Of a stretch of 12,102 bases of DNA, positions 6,114-12,102 are shown in pieces. Both the position numbers and the translations under genes were made by a program. A model generated the notes under the pieces. It did not search any database. It saw only the letters and a list, made by a program, of their open reading frames with translations, and was not told the origin of the DNA. The first letter of the stretch is position 1. Every line of letters begins with the position of its first letter. The DNA comes from an uncultured Ruminococcus sp. (GTDB lineage: Bacteria > Bacillota > Clostridia > Oscillospirales > CAG-272), in the NCBI GenBank assembly GCA_902783755.1, contig CACZSC010000285.1, positions 1 through 12,102 on the forward strand, given 5' to 3'.

Positions 6114-6812
6114 ATGAACGGATTTTTGGCAAGGATTATAGGATATCTGATGAGCTTTATTTACAATCTTGTAAATAACTACGGCATATCCATAATCATT
6201 CTGACATTGATTGTAAGAGTGTGTCTGCTTCCTCTTTATCACAAGCAGAATCAGTACAGCGCGGCTATGGCCGATCTTCAGCCGAAGATCAAGGACATAC
6301 AGACGAAGTATGCATCGGACAGAAACACGATGAACGAAAAAATGAACGAGCTCTATCAGCAGGAGAATATCAGTCCTCTTTCAGGATGCCTTCCCATGCT
6401 GATACAGTTCCCGATCATCATAGGACTCTTCGCTCTTCTCAGGTCACCTCTTCTATATATGAAGGGAAGCGAGATGATAGCGGCAGTACACGAGTCCTTC
6501 CTGTGGATACCCGACCTTTGTCAGCCCGACAACTGGATCATGCCCATTATCGCAGGTATAACGACATACTTCTCTTCAGCGCAGACCACGGCGAACGATA
6601 CTACGGGCGCCATGGCCGGAATGAAGTATTTCTTCCCCATCATGATCTTCCTCATGGGAAGATCCTTCCCTTCCGGACTTGCTCTTTACTGGGCGGTAGG
6701 TAACATGTTCACCATGATCCAGACCTACTACTTCAACGTGAAGAAAAAGAAGAAAGCAAGAGAAAAGGAAATAGAGCAGGAAGTCAACAGAAGATTGAAC
6801 AGAAAGAAATAA
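6114..6812 (+). CDS. yidC: Membrane protein insertase YidC/Oxa1/SpoIIIJ family
   Basis: This is an insertase for membrane proteins, alone or with the Sec translocon. At 232 residues it is the short Gram-positive type: the core has about five hydrophobic segments (near 18-42, 92-110, 142-156, 171-183 and 187-206) and a lysine-rich cytoplasmic tail (210-232). Arg35 in LTLIVRVCLLPL is the conserved charged residue of the substrate groove. The loop after segment 1 is the charged coiled region (about 44-86). Unlike SpoIIIJ and YqjG of Bacillus, I see no lipoprotein signal or lipobox cysteine at the N-terminus. The start ATG follows GGAGGT (6105-6110). It is followed by jag, its usual partner. Confidence 0.95.
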   Translation: MNGFLARIIGYLMSFIYNLVNNYGISIIILTLIVRVCLLPLYHKQNQYSAAMADLQPKIKDIQTKYASDRNTMNEKMNELYQQENISPLSGCLPMLIQFPIIIGLFALLRSPLLYMKGSEMIAAVHESFLWIPDLCQPDNWIMPIIAGITTYFSSAQTTANDTTGAMAGMKYFFPIMIFLMGRSFPSGLALYWAVGNMFTMIQTYYFNVKKKKKAREKEIEQEVNRRLNRKK

Positions 6813-6834
6813 CAGCTTCGGAGGCAGATTGATA

Positions 6835-7695
6835 ATGAAGTATTCTGAAAAATGGGGAGACAGCATAGAAGCTGCTGTCGAACTCGCTCTGCAGGACCTG
6901 AAGCTGACAAGAGATCAGGTAAACGTCACAGTTCTGGAAGAACCTAGCAAAGGATTTTTCGGCATAGGTTCCAAACTGGCGAAGGTCCGTGTAGAAGAAA
7001 TAGTAAAGGAAAAGAAGGCAGAACCTAAAGTTGCCGAAAAGAAGGAAAGTCCCAAGAAGGAAGCTGTAAAGGAAACAAAGCCCGAACCAAAGCAGGCTGA
7101 AAAACAGGTTCCTTCCCAGGAAAACGTCCAGAAGAAAAAGAAGAACAAAAAGAAAAAGGACAGACCCGAGCAGAAAAACAGGCAGGAAGCCGTAAAGCTC
7201 GAGGTCAAGCACGTAAACATAAGCAGCAAGCCCGAAGGTCTCGTGCATGCTGACGAGCACCCGGCGAAGGAATTCCTCGAGAAGACCTTCAGAGAGATGG
7301 GTATCGAAGTCAGCGTAGAGGTTTCCGTAGGAAGCGACTGCGTATACGTGGACGTCGAAGGTAAGGATACAGGTACGGTCATAGGTAAGAGAGGACAGAC
7401 TCTCGACGCACTCCAGTATCTTACCAGCCTCGTCGTCAACAAGGGCGAAGACGAGTACGTAAGAGTCATACTCGACGCCGAAGGTTACAGGGCAAAGAGA
7501 GAAGCTACGCTCGAAAACCTCGCATTCAGGATCGCAGAAAAGGTGCTGAAGTCAGGAAAGAGCGCAAGACTCGAACCCATGAACCCCTATGAAAGAAAAG
7601 TGATACACACCGCTCTTCACAGCGTGAACGGTATCACGACAAGAAGTGAGGGCGACGAACCTTACAGAAGAGTCGTAATAGAACTCAAAAAATAG
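6835..7695 (+). CDS. jag: Jag/KhpB (EloR) RNA-binding protein, KH and R3H domains
   Basis: Jag/KhpB is a cytoplasmic RNA-binding protein linked in other Bacillota to cell elongation and sRNA/mRNA control, often paired with KhpA. The 286-residue product has the Jag-N domain (about 1-55, including PSKGFFGIGSKLAKV at 38-52). A long Lys/Glu/Pro-rich disordered linker follows (about 56-125, with a lysine block at 100-108). The KH domain has the GKRG loop at 184-187, and the R3H domain has the R254-x3-H258 motif in PYERKVIH. ATG 6835 is chosen; an in-frame TTG at 6829 would add two residues, and both could use GGAGG at 6820-6824. The gene sits immediately after yidC, as in many Bacillota, and ends just before a terminator. 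Confidence 0.94.
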   Translation: MKYSEKWGDSIEAAVELALQDLKLTRDQVNVTVLEEPSKGFFGIGSKLAKVRVEEIVKEKKAEPKVAEKKESPKKEAVKETKPEPKQAEKQVPSQENVQKKKKNKKKKDRPEQKNRQEAVKLEVKHVNISSKPEGLVHADEHPAKEFLEKTFREMGIEVSVEVSVGSDCVYVDVEGKDTGTVIGKRGQTLDALQYLTSLVVNKGEDEYVRVILDAEGYRAKREATLENLAFRIAEKVLKSGKSARLEPMNPYERKVIHTALHSVNGITTRSEGDEPYRRVVIELKK

Positions 7696-7703
7696 CTTGA
7701 GCG

Positions 7704-7737
7704 GGCCGCCTTTTGAAAAAGTGCGGCCTTTTGTTTT
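7704..7737 (+). terminator. Rho-independent terminator after jag, abutting mnmE
   Basis: GGCCGC (7704-7709) pairs with GCGGCC (7723-7728), extended inward by CTTT/AAAG around a TGAA loop with one bulged T. TTTT-G-TTTT follows (7729-7737). This is a strong intrinsic terminator for the rpmH-jag unit. Its T-run ends at the base before the mnmE ATG. Confidence 0.88.
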
Positions 7738-9084
7738 ATGGAAAACACTACGATAGCGGCAATTTCAACTGCATACGGAGAAGCGGGAATAGGGATAGTA
7801 AGGATGTCGGGTCCCGGCAGTCTTGACGTGCTCGAAAAGGTATTTTTTTCCAAAAAAGGAGAAAAGATCGCTTTCGAGCCGAGACATATGTATTACGGCG
7901 TCGTAAAGGACGAAGAAGGCCGTGTCATAGACGAAGCCCTCGCCGTATACATGAAGGCTCCGTATACCTATACCGGTGAGGACGTGGCAGAGATACAGTG
8001 CCACGGAGGGAATATCTCAGTAAGGAACATACTTTCCCTTCTCCTCAGGAGCGGGGCTGTACTGGCTGAAAGAGGAGAATTCACCAAAAGGGCTTTTCTT
8101 TCGGGAAAGCTGGATCTTTCCCAGGCTGAGGCAGTCATAGACCTGATAAAAGCAAGGACCGGGAAAAGCTACGATACGGCAGTGGGCCAGCTCGAGGGAA
8201 GCCTTTCGAGGAAGATAAGGGACATAAGGAAAGAACTTCTGGACCTGCTCGTCTCGATCACAGTCAACATGGATTATCCCGATGAAGACATAGAAGAGCT
8301 CACTTACGAGACCTTCGGAAACAGTGTATCGCAGATAAACGATGAACTCAGTAAACTCAGCGCAACAAGCGGTGAAGGAAGGATACTCAGAGAAGGCCTT
8401 AAGGTAGCGATAGTAGGAAAGCCCAACGTGGGCAAGTCGTCTCTTATGAACATATTCCTCAAGGAGAACAGGAGCATAGTAACGGATGTCCCCGGAACAA
8501 CGAGGGATACCATAGAGGAGAGCGCCTCCGTAAGAGGTATACCCATTTCCTTCATAGATACGGCGGGCATACACGACTCGGAAGACCTTGTGGAAAGCAT
8601 GGGGATAGAAAGGAGCAGGGAAGCCTTCAACAGGGCGGACCTCCTCATACTCGTCCTCGACGGGAGCAGCGAGCTTACGAAGGAAGACGAGGAACTCATC
8701 TCTATGTCCAGGGGAAGAAACTGCATTACTCTTCTAAACAAGGCTGACAAAGGACTCGTCATTAAAGAAAAAGGCATAGAGGTGTCCATGCTCGAGGAAA
8801 CGGGCATAGACCTCATAGAAGACGAGATCGAGCGCTTCGTAAACAGCGGCAGGCTCAGAAGAGAAGACGACGTCATAGTCACCAGCGTCCGCCATGCGGA
8901 GCTTCTCAGAAGAGCTTCCGAGGAACTGAAGGAAGCCTCGGCGATGATAGAAGCCGGGGAAGCCATGGACTTCATAGAAGTCAACGTGAAGTCCGCCTTC
9001 GATCTTCTCGGGGAGATAACGGGAGAAACGGCATCGGACGAAGTCATAGACGAAGTCTTTTCAAGATTCTGTCTTGGTAAATAA
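7738..9084 (+). CDS. mnmE: tRNA uridine-5-carboxymethylaminomethyl modification GTPase MnmE
   Basis: With MnmG, MnmE modifies the wobble uridine (U34) of certain tRNAs to cmnm5U/nm5U. The 448-residue protein is full length. The N-terminal tetrahydrofolate-binding domain begins TIAAISTAYGEAGIGIV (5-21), and helical segments flank the G domain. The G motifs are G1 GKPNVGKS (227-234), G2 DVPGTTRD (250-257), G3 DTAG (274-277) and G4 NKAD (334-337). The C-terminal FCLGK (444-448) retains the conserved cysteine (usually FCIGK). ATG 7738 is required to keep the conserved N-terminus, yet no ribosome-binding sequence precedes it and a terminator ends at 7737. mnmG starts three bases after the stop. 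Confidence 0.97.
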   Translation: MENTTIAAISTAYGEAGIGIVRMSGPGSLDVLEKVFFSKKGEKIAFEPRHMYYGVVKDEEGRVIDEALAVYMKAPYTYTGEDVAEIQCHGGNISVRNILSLLLRSGAVLAERGEFTKRAFLSGKLDLSQAEAVIDLIKARTGKSYDTAVGQLEGSLSRKIRDIRKELLDLLVSITVNMDYPDEDIEELTYETFGNSVSQINDELSKLSATSGEGRILREGLKVAIVGKPNVGKSSLMNIFLKENRSIVTDVPGTTRDTIEESASVRGIPISFIDTAGIHDSEDLVESMGIERSREAFNRADLLILVLDGSSELTKEDEELISMSRGRNCITLLNKADKGLVIKEKGIEVSMLEETGIDLIEDEIERFVNSGRLRREDDVIVTSVRHAELLRRASEELKEASAMIEAGEAMDFIEVNVKSAFDLLGEITGETASDEVIDEVFSRFCLGK

Positions 9085-9087
9085 GCG

Positions 9088-10965
9088 ATGGAGATCAAAA
9101 ATTTAGGTACATACGATATAGCGGTCATAGGCGCAGGCCACGCCGGATGCGAGGCTGCGCTTGCCGCGGCCAGGATGGGAAAGAAGACCCTTGTCCTTTC
9201 CATCAATCTGGAAGCGGTGGCTAACATGTTCTGCAATCCGGCCATAGGAGGGACGGGAAAGGGCCATCTCGTAAGGGAGATAGACGCTCTCGGAGGCGAG
9301 ATGGGCCTTTGCATAGACAAGACCTTCATACAGAGCCGCATGCTCAATGTGTCGAAGGGCCCTGCTGTCCATTCCCTGAGAGCTCAGGCGGACAAAAGAC
9401 GCTATCACGAGGAAATGAAGAGGACCCTCGAAAAACAGGAGAACCTCCTTCTCAAACAGGGCGAAGTCATAGATATAGACATGGACGAAAAGGGAGTGAA
9501 AGGCATAATCCTCAAAACGGGAGCCTATTACTCCTGCAAAGCCGTAATAATCGCCACGGGGACCTTCCTCGGCGGAAGGATATACATAGGAGATGCGGCT
9601 TTCGACAGCGGTCCCAACGGGCTATCCCCTTCCACAGAGCTGGCGGAAGCCCTGAAAAAAAGAGGCCTTGAAACAAGGCGCTTCAAGACCGGTACTCCCG
9701 CAAGAGCCCTTTCATCGTCCCTGGACTATTCGAAGATGGAGATACAGGAAGGAGACGAGCATCCGGTTCCCTTCTCTTTCATGAACGAGGACGTGGACAG
9801 GGAGCAGGTACCGTGCTGGCTCACCTATACCAACGAGGAGACCCACAGGATCATAAGGGCTAACTTCTCAAGGTCCGCGCTTTTCGGCGGGCTCATCGAA
9901 GGAGTAGGCCCCAGGTACTGTCCTTCGATAGAAAGCAAACTTGACAGGTTCCCCGATAAGGAAAGACATCAGCTCTTCGTGGAACCGGAAGGACTGTCCA
10001 CGGAAGAGATGTATCTTCAGGGCATGAGCAGCTCTCTGCCCGAGGACGTACAGGAAGAATTTTACAGGACCATACCGGGTCTCGAACACATACAGATAGT
10101 AAGGTCGGCATATGCCATAGAGTACGATTGCATAGATCCGCTCAAACTGAAGCTGAATCTCATGCACAGGGATTTCCCCGGACTCTTCTGCGCAGGCCAG
10201 TTCAACGGTTCCTCCGGTTATGAGGAGGCCGCAGCCCAGGGCCTCATGGCAGGCATAAACGCCGCTCTGTGGCTCGACGGAAAAGAGCCATTCATACTGG
10301 ACAGGTCGGAGGCATACATAGGAGTTCTCCTCGACGACCTCATCACTAAGGGTACGAACGAACCCTACAGGATGATGACCTCGAGAGCAGAATACAGGCT
10401 GATACTCCGCCAGGACAATGCGGACATGCGCCTTACGGAAAAGGGAAGGGCGCTGGGCCTGGTATCGGACGAAAGATATGCGAAGTTCCTTTCCGATAAG
10501 AAAGCGACGGAGGAAGAGATTGCAAGGCTGTCATCTCTCAAGATAAGACCGTCGGACGCCAACAGGGTCATAACGAAGATGGGCGGAAGTCCTGTCGAGA
10601 ACGGAGCATCTCTTGCTGAACTTCTGAAAAGACCTGAACTGAACTATGAGAATACAAGGGAGATAGACCCGGAAAGACCGGAGCTTTCCTATCACGTGAG
10701 GACCAAGGTCGAGGTCAGCATAAAGTACAGAGGATATATAGACAAGCAGCTGGCCCAGATAGAGAAGTTCAAAAAGCTCGAAAACAGAGCTCTTCCCGAA
10801 GACCTCGACTATATGTCGATGGAGGGCCTCAGGAACGAGGCGAAGGAAAAGCTCACGGCTTTGAGACCAGTGTCCGTAGGCCAGGCTTCCAGGATCTCCG
10901 GAGTTTCGCCTGCAGACATAAACGTGCTCCTCGTATGGCTCGAGAAGCTTAAAAGAAACAGCTGA
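9088..10965 (+). CDS. mnmG: tRNA uridine-5-carboxymethylaminomethyl modification FAD enzyme MnmG (GidA)
   Basis: MnmG is the FAD- and NADH-dependent partner of MnmE in U34 modification, working as an MnmE2-MnmG2 complex. The 625-residue protein is the usual length. It shows the FAD Rossmann motif GAGHAG (15-20), CNPAIGGTGKGHLVREIDAL (49-68), and the paired cysteines Cys49 and Cys278 (in PRYCPSIE), corresponding to catalytic cysteines described in E. coli. The C-terminal half contains TSRAEYRLILRQDNAD and the RGYIDKQ helical region, which bind tRNA and MnmE. It starts three bases after mnmE and is followed five bases on by rsmG, a tight operon. The ribosome site is weak, so coupling with mnmE is likely. 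Confidence 0.97.
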   Translation: MEIKNLGTYDIAVIGAGHAGCEAALAAARMGKKTLVLSINLEAVANMFCNPAIGGTGKGHLVREIDALGGEMGLCIDKTFIQSRMLNVSKGPAVHSLRAQADKRRYHEEMKRTLEKQENLLLKQGEVIDIDMDEKGVKGIILKTGAYYSCKAVIIATGTFLGGRIYIGDAAFDSGPNGLSPSTELAEALKKRGLETRRFKTGTPARALSSSLDYSKMEIQEGDEHPVPFSFMNEDVDREQVPCWLTYTNEETHRIIRANFSRSALFGGLIEGVGPRYCPSIESKLDRFPDKERHQLFVEPEGLSTEEMYLQGMSSSLPEDVQEEFYRTIPGLEHIQIVRSAYAIEYDCIDPLKLKLNLMHRDFPGLFCAGQFNGSSGYEEAAAQGLMAGINAALWLDGKEPFILDRSEAYIGVLLDDLITKGTNEPYRMMTSRAEYRLILRQDNADMRLTEKGRALGLVSDERYAKFLSDKKATEEEIARLSSLKIRPSDANRVITKMGGSPVENGASLAELLKRPELNYENTREIDPERPELSYHVRTKVEVSIKYRGYIDKQLAQIEKFKKLENRALPEDLDYMSMEGLRNEAKEKLTALRPVSVGQASRISGVSPADINVLLVWLEKLKRNS

Positions 10966-10970
10966 ACATA

Positions 10971-11630
10971 ATGGAAGAAAATTACAAAAGACTCACAGAG
11001 TACATACTCGAGTGGAACAGCAAAATAAACGTAACGGCCATAAGGGATCCGGAAGAGTTCTATGAAAAGAACATAAAGGATTCCCTTGCGGTTCTGAAGC
11101 TGCCGGAGTTTTCGGAGAGCAGAAGAGTCCTCGATCTCGGTACCGGCGGAGGCTTTCCCGGCCTTCCTCTTGCAATGGCATGCCCGGATAAGGAATTCGT
11201 GCTTCTGGACAGCGTAGCAAAGAAGCTCAAAGTCGTCTCCTCGGCTGCGGACGAGTTCGGTCTTTCGAACGTCGACGTTGTTAACATGAGGGCAGAAGAC
11301 CTTGCAAAATGGCCCGCCTACAGAGAGAGTTTCGACGCAGTCGTATCGAGAGCCGTCGCCAATATGTCGACTCTCTCCGAGTACTGTCTGCCCTTCGTGA
11401 AGAAGGGAGGATACTTCATCGCATATAAGACGGAAGACGCTCTTGCGGAGATAAGCGAAGCAGAGCATGCGATCAGAGTCCTGGGAGGAGAGCTCATAAG
11501 GACCGAAGGGGACGGCACCGAAGGAAGCGGGCACCTCTTCGCCGTCGTGAAAAAGACGGGAACTACTCCTCCGAAATACCCGAGGAAGGCGGGACTTCCT
11601 TCGAAGGAACCGCTGAAGAAAACGAAATGA
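10971..11630 (+). CDS. rsmG: 16S rRNA (guanine-527-N7)-methyltransferase RsmG (GidB)
   Basis: RsmG methylates G527 of 16S rRNA with S-adenosylmethionine; loss gives low-level streptomycin resistance in other bacteria. The 219-residue protein has the SAM-binding motif VLDLGTGGGFPGLPLA (53-68), then FVLLDSVAKK as the acidic-loop strand, SRAVANM, and the C-terminal YPRKAGLPSKEPL typical of the family. The N-terminus is short: it begins close to the usual LEWNSKINVTAI segment, about 20 residues later than many homologues. A stop codon in frame just upstream (near 10950) shows that no longer ATG/GTG start is available. It follows mnmG by five bases and ends before the parS cluster and a terminator. 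Confidence 0.96.
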   Translation: MEENYKRLTEYILEWNSKINVTAIRDPEEFYEKNIKDSLAVLKLPEFSESRRVLDLGTGGGFPGLPLAMACPDKEFVLLDSVAKKLKVVSSAADEFGLSNVDVVNMRAEDLAKWPAYRESFDAVVSRAVANMSTLSEYCLPFVKKGGYFIAYKTEDALAEISEAEHAIRVLGGELIRTEGDGTEGSGHLFAVVKKTGTTPPKYPRKAGLPSKEPLKKTK

Positions 11631-11639
11631 CATGCACAA

Positions 11640-11655
11640 CGTTTCACGTGAAACG
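11640..11655. promoter_or_regulatory. parS: parS site 1 (variant outer bases)
   Basis: CGTTTCACGTGAAACG is a perfect palindrome. It matches 14 of 16 bases of the ParB-binding parS consensus TGTTTCACGTGAAACA, with both differences at the outermost positions and compensating for each other. It lies nine bases after the rsmG stop. Confidence 0.88.
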
Positions 11656-11672
11656 TGACCGAAGATGAACAG

Positions 11673-11696
11673 GACGCTCCTTTCGGGGCGTCTTTT
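11673..11696 (+). terminator. Rho-independent terminator after rsmG
   Basis: GACGCTCC (11673-11680) pairs with GGGGCGTC (11685-11692) through eight pairs including one G-U, around a TTTC loop, followed by TTTT (11693-11696). It closes the mnmE-mnmG-rsmG unit and lies between parS sites 1 and 2. Confidence 0.85.
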
Positions 11697-11700
11697 CGTA

Positions 11701-11716
11701 TGTTTCACGTGAAACA
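11701..11716. promoter_or_regulatory. parS: parS site 2 (perfect consensus)
   Basis: TGTTTCACGTGAAACA is identical to the 16-base parS consensus at which ParB/Spo0J loads onto DNA. It lies four bases after the terminator T-run. Its centre is 61 bp from site 1 and 54 bp from site 3. Confidence 0.96.
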
Positions 11717-11750
11717 ATGAGAATTTGTCCGACTTTTGTTTTCCGCCGTA

Positions 11751-11779
11751 TTGATGTTTCACGTGAAACAAGATATAAT
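11751..11779 (+). promoter_or_regulatory. parA promoter
   Basis: TTGATG (11751-11756), a 17-base spacer and a perfect TATAAT (11774-11779) form a good sigma-A promoter. Transcription would start near 11786, about 30 bases before the parA ATG. A short inverted repeat (GGTAT at 11786-11790 with ATACC at 11798-11802) follows in the leader, just before the ribosome site. Confidence 0.85.
11755..11770. promoter_or_regulatory. parS: parS site 3 (perfect consensus) within the parA promoter
   Basis: A second perfect TGTTTCACGTGAAACA. It overlaps the last two bases of the parA -35 and fills most of the 17-base spacer, so ParB bound here should exclude RNA polymerase. Confidence 0.96.
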
Positions 11780-11815
11780 CGTCGAGGTATCGGAAGTATA
11801 CCAAAGGGAGGAAAA

Positions 11816-12102
11816 ATGGGTAAATCAATAGCCATCTTCAATCAGAAGGGCGGCGTCGGAAAGACGACCACTAACATCAACCTGGCAGCATGCCTGGCAA
11901 TGAAAAAGAAAAAGGTACTCGTGCTCGACATAGATCAGCAGGGCAACACGACCAGCGGCCTGGGCATCTCGAAGAAGGATCTGGAGTACACGAGCTACGA
12001 CATCCTCATAGAAGAGAACTTCGACCCCTACAGGGCGATCTACAGGACTGTGGTGGACGGACTCGATATAATCCCCGCGAGCGTGGATCTGGCGGGTGCC
12101 GA
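11816..12102 (+). CDS. parA: Chromosome-partitioning ATPase ParA/Soj, 5' part (runs off right edge)
   Basis: ParA/Soj is a Walker-type ATPase that binds DNA non-specifically and, with ParB at parS, drives origin segregation; in B. subtilis Soj also regulates DnaA. The first 95 codons are present and the frame stays open to the edge. The deviant Walker A is KGGVGKTTT (11-19), with the signature Lys11 as well as Lys16. The second motif is LDIDQQGNTTSGLG (37-50), with Asp40 expected to act in Mg/ATP handling. ATG 11816 follows GGGAGG (11806-11811) at four bases. The parS cluster upstream supports ParA rather than MinD. parB is expected beyond the window. Confidence 0.96.
   Translation, partial: MGKSIAIFNQKGGVGKTTTNINLAACLAMKKKKVLVLDIDQQGNTTSGLGISKKDLEYTSYDILIEENFDPYRAIYRTVVDGLDIIPASVDLAGA

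Noticed and set aside
8304..9347. A 347-codon minus-strand open frame across mnmE/mnmG
   Set aside because: Low-complexity Ser/Leu-rich translation opposite two well-defined genes; a shadow.
10809..11828. A 339-codon minus-strand open frame across rsmG and the parS gap
   Set aside because: It runs antisense through mnmG, rsmG, a terminator and all three parS sites; the repeated FHVKH-like peptides are simply translated parS palindromes.
1..12102. A novel defence, mobile or biosynthetic system
   Set aside because: All coding space is filled by recognised core origin-region genes; no unknown gene, transposase, integrase or repeat array is visible.

Overview
This window is the chromosomal replication-origin neighbourhood of a bacterium, most likely a low-to-mid G+C Bacillota of the Clostridia type. 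The evidence is the gene order dnaA-dnaN-recF-rpmH-rnpA-yidD-yidC-jag-mnmE-mnmG-rsmG-parA, the jag (khpB) gene next to yidC, a short YidC without a lipoprotein leader, a small YidD, and DnaA boxes on both sides of dnaA. Arginine is mostly AGA/AGG and isoleucine mostly ATA. I cannot name a genus from sequence alone.

Layout. Positions 1-1332 (minus strand) hold the 5' part of gyrB, which runs off the left edge and is transcribed away from dnaA. The 323 bp between gyrB and dnaA hold a near-consensus gyrB promoter, A/T-tract palindromes, five DnaA-box-like 9-mers and an extended -10 for dnaA. The dnaA (1656-2981) to dnaN gap of 142 bp holds four more boxes, including a perfect TTATCCACA, so the origin looks bipartite as in Bacillus subtilis. 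dnaN and recF follow, overlapping by one base.

The last codons of recF contain a perfect TTGACA-N17-TATAAT promoter. It should drive rpmH, rnpA, yidD, yidC and jag (5363-7695): ribosomal protein L34, the RNase P protein, membrane-protein insertion factors and a KH/R3H RNA-binding protein. A strong terminator hairpin ends directly at the start codon of mnmE. The run mnmE-mnmG-rsmG (7738-11630) covers tRNA wobble-uridine modification and 16S rRNA m7G methylation, and ends at a second terminator. Three parS centromere sites sit between rsmG and parA. One of them occupies the spacer of the parA promoter, which suggests autoregulation by ParB. parA (soj) starts at 11816 and runs off the right edge.

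The genes join replication initiation (DnaA, boxes), the replisome clamp (DnaN), repair (RecF), supercoiling (GyrB), origin segregation (ParA, parS) and the conserved translation/membrane-insertion set. All genes are transcribed away from the origin, so they are co-directional with replication if it starts between gyrB and dnaN. I found no mobile element, CRISPR array, tRNA or rRNA, and no unknown gene. The points of interest are regulatory: the placement of promoters, hairpins and parS sites, and the rearranged position of gyrB.
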